Below, in pieces: positions 55,892 to 64,000 of a stretch of 64,000 nucleotides of DNA. Within the stretch, counting starts at the first letter, position 1. Every line of letters starts with the position of its first letter. A program made the position numbers and the translations under genes. The notes below the pieces were generated by a model. It was not told the origin of the DNA and did no database searches. It was given only the letters and a program-made list of their open reading frames with translations. Origin of the DNA: Lepas anatifera (taxonomy: Eukaryota; Arthropoda; Thecostraca; Lepadidae); contig JAOTON010001931.1 of assembly GCA_034440635.1 (NCBI GenBank), positions 372,001-436,000 of the forward strand. Direction: 5' to 3'.

Positions 55892-56659
55892 TCTTCCCCC
55901 TCCGATATCCGTCCCTGTATAATACAAGCAGCACGCAGCAGACAGGCTCTGCTTTCGCGTATCATACATTTCCACACACATAGACCCTACTTTGTTCTCG
56001 TGCGTTGGTCCCGTTTTTAAACGAAGAACGTGAGAACCAACCGCTTCCACAGACCCAGCTCCAATAACATAGCTATGACCAGCTTTTCGACTGTCGTGCT
56101 GGACTGCTGTTTAGAATCTATGCGCTGCATGCCTTCAGTTATAGCACCAAAAGCTCCATTTAAATTCCCAGTCCCTTACACGCAATAGCCCTCTGCTCCA
56201 CCTTCAGGGAACGCGATGTCGGTTTCAAATATTGCGTCGTGCTACGGGTGTATGTAGCCTTGGCCAATGACGTGCTCTAAAACTCCAATCACTTGTCATA
56301 GGCGTAGGGACTTTTTCCAAGTTTGGGGGGAAGTCACCGCTGGTGGGATCAAACGTGATTTGGCCTATCACTTGATTAAACATCAGAAAAGGTCCGGAAT
56401 TGGCCCAAAGTTAGAGCGGAGGGGGGGCAACTATGTCATCAGTGCGTCATGCTCAATAAACGGTGGACAACATCCAGTGAATATCTGAAGACTCCCGAAC
56501 AGACCCAGGCCAGTCCGTTCACACGCCGTGGTTATTACTCGAAATTCAATCCTGATCCGAGAAAATACTACCAAACCAGTGGTACAGCAATGGGATTCTG
56601 AGCCTATACTCAGGTGCGAAATAAGCCGAATTACCCAGAAAATTCGATCTGAGGCAGTC
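55892..56659. other. Unassigned stretch
   Basis: CATAGGCGTAGGGAC at about 56298 resembles a hAT MITE end, but no matching right end was found. Confidence 0.35.
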
Positions 56660-56665
56660 CGGCAA

Positions 56666-56984
56666 CAGATCGGGGATCCAACAGATCGGGGATCCAACAG
56701 ATCGGGGATCCAACAGATCGGGGATCCATCAGATCGGGGATCCATCAGATCGGGGATCCATCAGATCGGGGATCCATCAGATCGGGGATCCAACAGATCG
56801 GGGATCCATCAGATCGGGGATCCGATAGATCAGGGATCCAACAGATCGGGGATCCAACAGATCGGGATCCATCAGATCGGGGATCCAACAGATCTGGGAT
56901 CGCACAGATCGGGGATCCATCAGATCGGGGATCCAACAGATCGGGGATCCGACAGATCGGGGATCCGACAGATCGGGACTCTGA
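56666..56984 (+). repeat. 16-bp BamHI minisatellite, about 20 units
   Basis: The unit is CAGATCGGGGATCCAA with variants CAT, CGA or CCA at the end. One unit is 15 bp. Nearly every unit has GGATCC. Because 16 is not a multiple of 3, the translated repeat cycles through three frames, giving a 16-residue period; long frames on both strands (56528-57067 plus, 56745-57098 minus) follow from this and are not called as genes. Confidence 0.95.
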
Positions 56985-58060
56985 GAATATCAGTTCATGA
57001 ATATTCAGTTCATGATTTACTCCAGTATACGACAAGGATCGTTGCAGGAGAACCAAAACAGTTGTAAAAATAAAGGGCACGGAAATTGTAAATCTCATGA
57101 ATACAACGTTCCGGCGCCGCGCAACCGATGGAAATCAACTGGTGGTGATTTATTGACTCGGCTGAAAAAATGGCAAGAGGCACTTAACGCTTCTAATACC
57201 ATAAAACCGGTTAATGAACACAGGACGACATCACTAATTCATGTTAAAAGGCAGCTCACGAATCCCACACCTATCGTTAACACCCGCCTAAGGTCAACGA
57301 CACGTTCACTATAGCCTTGCATGGGGCTAGAATCGCAGCAAAGTCCAAACCCAGCGCCGATAATGCCCAGCACCAAAGCAGCCTTGCGGTGTGCTCACTG
57401 CACCTGGAAATGGGCCAAGGCTAGTTTCAGAGATCACTGGCAGATGATTCCACGTGTGACAGTGGGCGCTCCCGGCTCGCCACGGGGGAAATCCCACCAC
57501 GCCCGACGGCCGCGACACTGCCGACTAACGACAACGCTTACACCAACCAGTTGAATTTATTTTAGACCTCGGCTCGTACCGTTGTAGGAGAAAAATAAAG
57601 GAAGGCAGGATGATGAAAGGTAGGTACGGTGCTCAAGGGCGGGCCCAGAAGGAGGGGCGCGAAATAAGGCATTTTAGCCGCAAATTCCCTATTTTGGTCC
57701 ATTTTCTTTCCAAACACTATATTTGTACGATTTTTTTACGCTTGGGGAACTTTCCTGGTCTTGAGCGGCATAACTGGCAGTAGATATAGCAACATTTCAG
57801 CTTGATTAAAGTGTGGAAAGGAAGTACGTCTGTCAGTACCAACCTTACCTGATGTACCACGGCGCCCGCTCAGGGACGGAGGTCAAACATACAGAAACAT
57901 ATGGTCAAAATCTATGCGTACATCGGGAAAGTTTTTTTTAAGTCCTCGTCCGGTAAATACATTTCATGAACAGTAGCGAGCTTTCTGAAAAAGACGAGTT
58001 CTATTCCTGGCATATCCTTATGTATAAGCGTCCAGCCAAAGCTGTACCGGTAGATCAGTT
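56985..58060. other. Unassigned stretch
   Basis: No gene, RNA or family repeat recognised. Confidence 0.4.
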
Positions 58061-58170
58061 GACAGCGTTGTGCTCCAGCCTGCTGCTCAGCGTCCCTTCA
58101 GTGGTGGTGTATAGAGCGTGCTGGGGATCGGTTCCCCTGAGGCACTCCGGCGCTCAATTATTTACCCGGT
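58061..58170 (+). mobile_element. tRNA-derived SINE, family B (copy 2), partial
   Basis: GCCTGCTGCTCAGCG, then GGGGATCGGTTCCCCTGAGG and ACTCCGGCGCTCAATTATTTAC match the interior and tail of the minus-strand copy at 41000-41175. The box A head is missing or decayed. Confidence 0.55.
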
Positions 58171-61100
58171 GCAGGCGGAGGTCTGCTGATAACCGACTCT
58201 GGAGAGGGCGACCTGAGCCGGGCGGTCGTCCCCGCGCTCCGTGTGGTTCCCAAATCCACCGGGCACTCGGCGAATTACTCGCTCGGATAGCAGGCTTGGG
58301 TCTCGGAAATCATTGCTCAAGAACTGCAACAAGACGCAGATTCCGAAAACCAAAATGGTGATATCTTGGACACACCTTATTTATAAAAACGTGATAGTAG
58401 AAAACAGCGGAGGGCTGATTTCCAATCCGCAGGTTCCATGGTTCGTGACTAATAAGCAACAGCCCAGAATTTGAGTAATCACTTAATCTCTGTCTTTATT
58501 TTGTCATTTTGCCATATGACAACCTATTGACAAGGATGTCATCGCACTGATCTGTATGTCATAAGGAAAGGCAAGGCTATCGAATTTGCGACTGTATTCG
58601 AACGAGGCAAATGCTGTGAAAGAAACAGATAGCAAGTTAGGCTTTTCGAGTAAAGATATATTTGAACAATGCCCTGTTGGGATGAGTGTATTTCATCACA
58701 ACTGCACACGCTTCATCCCTCCTTCATAGTTGTGCAAAATACAGCAAGTCGATATAAATATTGCATACATACATTCAAATATGAAATAAAAAAATAACGT
58801 ACCGGGAAAACATTTCCATGCCTACTTTATCTTCCCTGTTGGCACAGAAAACCGGCCAACCAATGCCAAGGAAATAATCGGCCAAATGTACAGAACTGCT
58901 GCAAAAACTACACACGCCCAATTTGTATTACAATGATGACGAGCGTTAAACGGTGTCGCAGATTAATAAACAGGCGGATACGTTCTGCACGGCGGACCCG
59001 GCTAACGGAACTCCCGCGGGATCTACGCGTCCAAATGATCGTCGAGCGTTTGGCGGGAGATTGTCGGACCGATGGCTGCTCGCCGAGCGGGCCAGCCCGC
59101 CAGACTCACTATCACACCAGCCCGCAGCAAGAGAGACCCCGACCATTGATCAAAAATGATTGCTTATGAGAGACATCTACTTGCCATGAGAGGAAGTAAA
59201 GGTTAGATTTTAACACGGCTGAGTTCAGGTGAAAAGTAGCCAGGTCTGACGATTCATAATACGCAAAATGGTATCACGTGGTTCTTGAGCATATCTTAAA
59301 TTACATGAGCGAATTTCTTAATTCAGGGAGAAGCATGGACATAAATTACATACTAGTACTTGTAAGGTGTGATGACGCTTGATTTGCATGCGAATTCTGA
59401 GAATATTATTGAAATAAAGCATAGGCTACTGATAACTTCGGTAAAGGACTAAAGGTGTCGGCTTTTAGACCCACATGTTGGAATCGACGAACCAGGAAAT
59501 AGCACTGGTTTATTTTTACTGCCCATACGTAATTCAGCATAGGGGTCCAGATTTTGTTTGAATTAAATGCCAGGCGCCAGACACCTGCGTAATAGAATTG
59601 CCCGAATTGGGCGTCGGTGTTTAGAATGATACTCGTTTGATGAGTTCCCACCAATCATAAGAGTATTATCATCATCGATAGCAGCATCACCATAGGAGTG
59701 GGGAGGAGTCCAGGGAAGGGCGTCAGGGGTGGTCTCCTCGCTTAGGTCCATAGAGACATCTGCAGGGACAGATCCGAGGTAAGGGGGCCAAAAAATGGTG
59801 TTACCCCAAACCTCCCAAATGTCGTCTATTTTTGCCGATTTTTTAAACCATGTTTTTCATGATTTTGAGCCTCGATGCCCCAAACGCCCCCCCGCCACAA
59901 CTCTTCGCCCGGATCCAGCCCGGCCACGTCGAGTACCAAAGGGAGCTCATATAGGCCGGCAGGTGTCGGTAAAATGTCGAAAATATACGGTACGGGTGCC
60001 CCAAAGATACTTTAGAATATGGCCTTAGCTGGTCGCCCGTTCAATGTCTGTTGAATACCGTCCTTTGACTACTTGGCCGCCCACCTCAAAGCAACAGCGC
60101 CCCTGGGAAAAATTATCTCATTTACTCGTTAGCTTATTAGCTCATTAGCTCGTTCTTAGTTTCAAGCTACTCACCCTATGATAAACGCCCCAATTTTACG
60201 TCAGGGAAAGCCCATCTCAATGCCCAGAGGAATCCCCCCGATGGTAATTTGTTTCCCCTTCCGGCTGCATCACCTCCCTGAAAGCACAACTGTGGATCTG
60301 TCACTGGTGGAGGGTTGAGGGTTCATTCACATTCTGCTCCCCCTTTCAAGCAAAATAATTATTTGAACTCGTAACCAACGCATACCCATCACTTGCACTG
60401 ACCTCACAGCCTCCCTTCCATGAGCCTTAAGCCAGTGTCAGCATGACAAGGCAACTAAGCAGTCAAAGGAAGTTCTGTGACTGCCAGCGGACAGGCGGCC
60501 AGCACCAACCACCTTTTAAGTCAGAGCAAGCCACGGAATCCAGCCGACCTTAAAACCCAACGGTGACGAGAGCTCGATTCTAAAGTACTGTTTGCCTTAT
60601 TGAAGTCAGATCACTGCAGCTTTCTTGAAGGAAAACAAACAGCTATGAGCTGAATGCACCAATTTGCCGATAAAATGGCTGTACTGAAAAAGGAAATAAT
60701 AACTAGACCATAGTCGGGGACTTTACTATATAATCATCCCATAAAGTTAAAGATAAACGCTTATTTTGGCGTGTGCTTACGTGGTCCAATGTCATTAATG
60801 AAGAAAAAATTATCAGTGCACATAGCCGTTGCTGCCAGATAAAGCCATAAGTGCTGAACAGAAGGGATTCCAGTTTTAGGCAGCCGTCTCCGACGGAGCT
60901 TTGGGAGCCGTTATCCTCCACAGAGTGCCACTTCTTTACCGAGAAACACTTCACAGTCCAGTCGGCCAACAGAAGCGACAGTGTTTACGGAATATGTATA
61001 CGTGACCCGATTTCCCGAGCCCTGTCCAGCGGTAGTTGTGCTACATATATTCCCCAAACAGAACTGGGCATACTTGAGGACTCCGTCATCTATACCACAT

Positions 61101-61822
61101 CTGAGACTACATACAACCTGCCAAGCTACCAACCCGCAGGGGGGTCAAACTGACCTTCAATGGGATGACTATAACGGCGCGGGAGACAGTTTTGAACAGG
61201 TGGGCATCATGGGAAAAATCACAAAAAATATCATCCCTCTGACAAAGTGTTCTTGCATGATGCTTCAGTAAAAACAGCTTCAATAGAGCATGAAATGCTT
61301 GAATTCTTAATATGGCATTGGTTGTAGAATGCAACAAATGACAGTGTATGTGTATATTTTCATACAATAGCGCAGCAAATATAGACATCCAAACGGCTCA
61401 ACAGCTATGAGAAGCTTTCTCCTGCAAAAGCAAAGGTTTTTCTCCATCTCCCTTTCCTTAGAAGGGAGACTTCTTTCACTGTTACTAAGCTATTCTTCCA
61501 TTTTTGAGCTTGTGCTGGGCGGTTGTTAGGCATCAAGGTTAGGAATTGTTCTTCCTTCTGACGATTGTAAATACGTAGAATTTGCTGTATCGAGTAGATT
61601 GACGTGATATAGTTGTGATATGACGACAATAAGAGCTGAGAACTGAAAAGCGGCACTCAATGATGCCCTGAATTTGCTTCAAGAAACGCTTAAAATAGAA
61701 CCAGCGCACTTTATTATGTACGCCCTGATCGGTGAACTGATAGATAGTTCCCAATCACTGCAGTATTGAATGATGACTTAATGTGATAACAACAAGGTAT
61801 GATGAACGAGGATGATGAATCC
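58171..61822. other. Unassigned stretch
   Basis: No gene is recognised. GTGGATCTGTCACTGG at about 60293 resembles a hAT MITE right end. At 59760-59900, GGATCCGAGGTAAGGGGGCC and nearby C-rich DNA look like another decayed MITE. The rest is AT-rich. Confidence 0.4.
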
Positions 61823-62291
61823 GATGAAGGGTAGGGTGCAGTTACAGCTGACCCGTCCACTCCTCGCTGCCGTTAGATGAGGGGCAGGGTGGAGCTACAG
61901 CTGACCCGTCCACTCCTCGCTGCCGTTAGATGAGGGGCAGGGTGGAGCTACAGCTGACCCGTCCTCCTCGCGCCTTTAGATGAGGGGCAGGGTGGAGCTA
62001 CAGCTGACCCGTCCACTCCTCGCTGCCTTTAGATGAGGGGCAGGGTGGAGCTACAGCTGACCTGTTCACTCCTCGCTGACGTTAGATGAAGGGCAGGGTG
62101 GAGCTACAGCTGACCTGTTCACTCCTCGCTGCCGTTACGTGAGGGGCAGGGTGGGCTACAGCTGACCCGTCCACTCCTCGCTGCCTTTAGATGAGGGGCA
62201 GGGTGGAGCTACAGCTGACCTGTTCACTCATCGCTACCGTTAGATGAAGGACAGGGTGGAGCTACAGCTGACCCGTCCACTCCTCGCTGCC
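61823..62291 (+). repeat. 53-bp minisatellite, about nine units
   Basis: Each unit runs GATGAGGGGCAGGGTGGAGC, TACAGCTGACC(C/T)GT(C/T)CACTCCTCGCTGCC, GTTA or TTTA. One unit lacks several bases near 61968. Each carries a CAGCTG E-box. It starts and stops sharply in unique DNA. Confidence 0.95.
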
Positions 62292-64000
62292 CTAACACCA
62301 TACACTCCCACCAAAATAGATTCACTCAATTCGACTAAATGCTGCGCTACGATAGTGCTGCTTACAAAATCAACCACAGAAAATAGTAGAGCCATGTATT
62401 ACGTACACTGAACTATCAATTATGGATCTCCGTGCCTGGACCCGAGAACATCCAGACCAAAATGAGCACAGGGCCCCTTAGCCTTCTTTGGCGATGTCTT
62501 TGAACCGGTAAAAAGCCCAAAAGACGCCCGAACACTGTGTGTAAAAAAGGGGACCTTTTGGTAGGTACGAATCAGAGTTCCAAAACTGATTTTGTGCTTG
62601 GGAGTTGACTGCCAAATTAATACCGCAAAATACAATCCGTAAGTGGATAATTCAGAAATTGCAATAATATTGGAAGAGTCAATTAATTCCCATATTCAAA
62701 CCCTTATTCAGAGTTTATGAAGAAACTTTTCAACAAATTGTTTTTACTACCATGATGAGTTCATATGCACCAGGAGTGAGTGTTGAATTGTGCTAAGAAA
62801 AGTCACCTGCAAACGAGTGGGAAATCGATTATAAACAAAATAGAAGTGGGTGCAAAAGTCTGCTTATCTGTAAGTCGCTCTCGATGCAACACCCTGGAAT
62901 GTGAAACATGGACCCTGGAGTATACATGGACCCTATCGTTGGGTAGGCTAGTTCGGGGCAGCAGGGACTAGAGGGGGCTAGTGGGCAGGGGATCGGGTGC
63001 GGTTGCAACTGACCGGATCAGGTTGAGTATGGCCAGCCATCTTTTCGAAAAATCGTGGTACCGAATTTATTTATGAAGAAATATCTTGCAAAAATCATCC
63101 TTACGAAAAAAAGACCTGCTGTAAGAGTATTTTTCATACCAAAAAATCGATGCAGAACTAGACTCACAGATAAGTTCGTAAAAAATTGGGTACTAACACC
63201 CACGCAGAAAAAAATCCGTGTCGAACACGTCATTGCGTTAAACTGCTCTAGAGAAGTTGTTTTGTAACTCACATAGTGGTGTTCAGGGAATAAACACCAT
63301 AGATTTGACAGGACGGGCAGCAGGCTGGGGCCCTATTCTTTCAATATTCCTGTTAATCTAACACATTCAGCTTGCCAGCTTGAACAAATCAGCGTTTGAG
63401 TGGATTTTTCGCACGACTGGTCTATTCACTGCCCCCGCCGTTTTGGCTCGGCGTATAGGAGTCCAATGCTGCGCCTCTCTCCGTCACAAGCAGATCTCAG
63501 CGTGCCAGCATTCCCGCGATGCCATATCCCCGGGCGTGCGCCCTCGATATAGCGCTATAGCCTCCGGCCACGCAATTTTCGGCTCGGGGCGCCGCGGCCC
63601 CCCCCCACCCCCTCAGTGGTGTCCGGCGCGGGGTCAGTGACCTCTGCTTGCAGCGCCGGCCGCCGCCGGACCGGCCCGCTGCAAGATCGCGTTAAGCCGT
63701 TACCGCCGTCTTTTGAACAACGGCCAGCCATGAGTACCACAAACAGGTACTCGGACCGCAGCGGGCCTGACCAATGCCGTCTCCCATGGAAGCACAGGCC
63801 ACATATCGGTGTTCCATAAGCTCGCTGATGACCCCGTGGCTGACCGCTTCTGGGAGCGCGGGTTGAACCATAGATAGCCCGCTAGCCACGTTAAGTATCA
63901 GCAGGCAGTCGGCCACCGGACATTCCCTGCGATAGCGGAACGCCCGGAACGCAGACACCGCTGAAACGTATTGATACCGCGTCGCACACTACTGGGCAAA
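62292..64000. other. Unassigned stretch with a GC island
   Basis: A CpG-rich island lies at about 63530-63700. The adjoining minus frame 63692-63958 has mixed composition but no motif I recognise. No gene is called. Confidence 0.4.

Noticed and set aside
56528..57098. 179-codon plus frame and 117-codon minus frame over the 16-bp minisatellite
   Set aside because: The open frames come from a stop-free tandem repeat; the flanking residues have no recognisable motif.

Overview
This is a eukaryotic, gene-poor, transposon-rich window, most probably from an arthropod and plausibly a crustacean. The evidence is a CUB/trypsin serine protease of the kind common in crustaceans, a short 5' exon that fits the nuclear receptor HR3 (ROR family), a eukaryotic tRNA-Glu with internal promoter boxes, a short TTAGG-type telomere-like run, and a genome built from MITEs, tRNA-derived SINEs and minisatellites. 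CpG is not depleted and many short GC-rich islands are scattered through it. There are no operons, ribosome binding sites or CRISPR arrays. The species call is inference; no search was run.

Coding content is small. The one complete gene is an intronless secreted CUB, mucin-like linker, trypsin protease on the minus strand (49127-50641). It has a TATA box that settles which ATG is used. A minus-strand coding exon at 15356-15434 ends in a strong splice donor in phase 1 after ...NNGSIK, which is the junction expected before the HR3 DNA-binding domain. The GC-rich DNA just upstream of it (15435-16200) is a candidate promoter, and the remaining HR3 exons would lie beyond the left edge. A weaker exon candidate lies at 6648-6888 on the same strand. 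A tRNA-Glu(UUC) gene sits at 38383-38454 beside a tandem duplication that carries a broken half-copy of it.

Layout: 1-4 kb holds a diverged AGGTCA-rich repeat, a hAT-type MITE and a 1-kb TIR element with a SINE inside. 4-21 kb is mostly unique DNA with GC islands, a CATA microsatellite, a GA/GGGA tract, hAT MITEs and one TTAA MITE. 21-33 kb holds a hAT MITE, a nearly perfect 213-bp palindrome (28071-28283), a TTAA MITE, twin GC palindromes, a SINE and more hAT MITEs. 33.9-35.8 kb is a TA-flanked TIR element interrupted by a TTAA-flanked element, both dense in AGGTCA half-sites. 37-48.9 kb is nearly continuous repeat: SINEs, tandem TTAA MITEs sharing one target site, nested hAT MITEs, a second and a third AGGTCA element, a long inverted repeat (44561-45272) and a hAT MITE carrying a gag-like CCHC zinc knuckle. 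After the protease gene come another TTAA MITE, a purine-rich degenerate repeat, the second copy of the 1-kb TIR element, a 16-bp minisatellite, a SINE and a 53-bp minisatellite.

The most interesting themes are the clustering of nuclear-receptor half-sites inside two unrelated transposon families near a probable nuclear-receptor gene, two different hAT MITEs landing within 3 bp of the same site in separate copies of one host MITE, and two large hairpin-forming inverted repeats.
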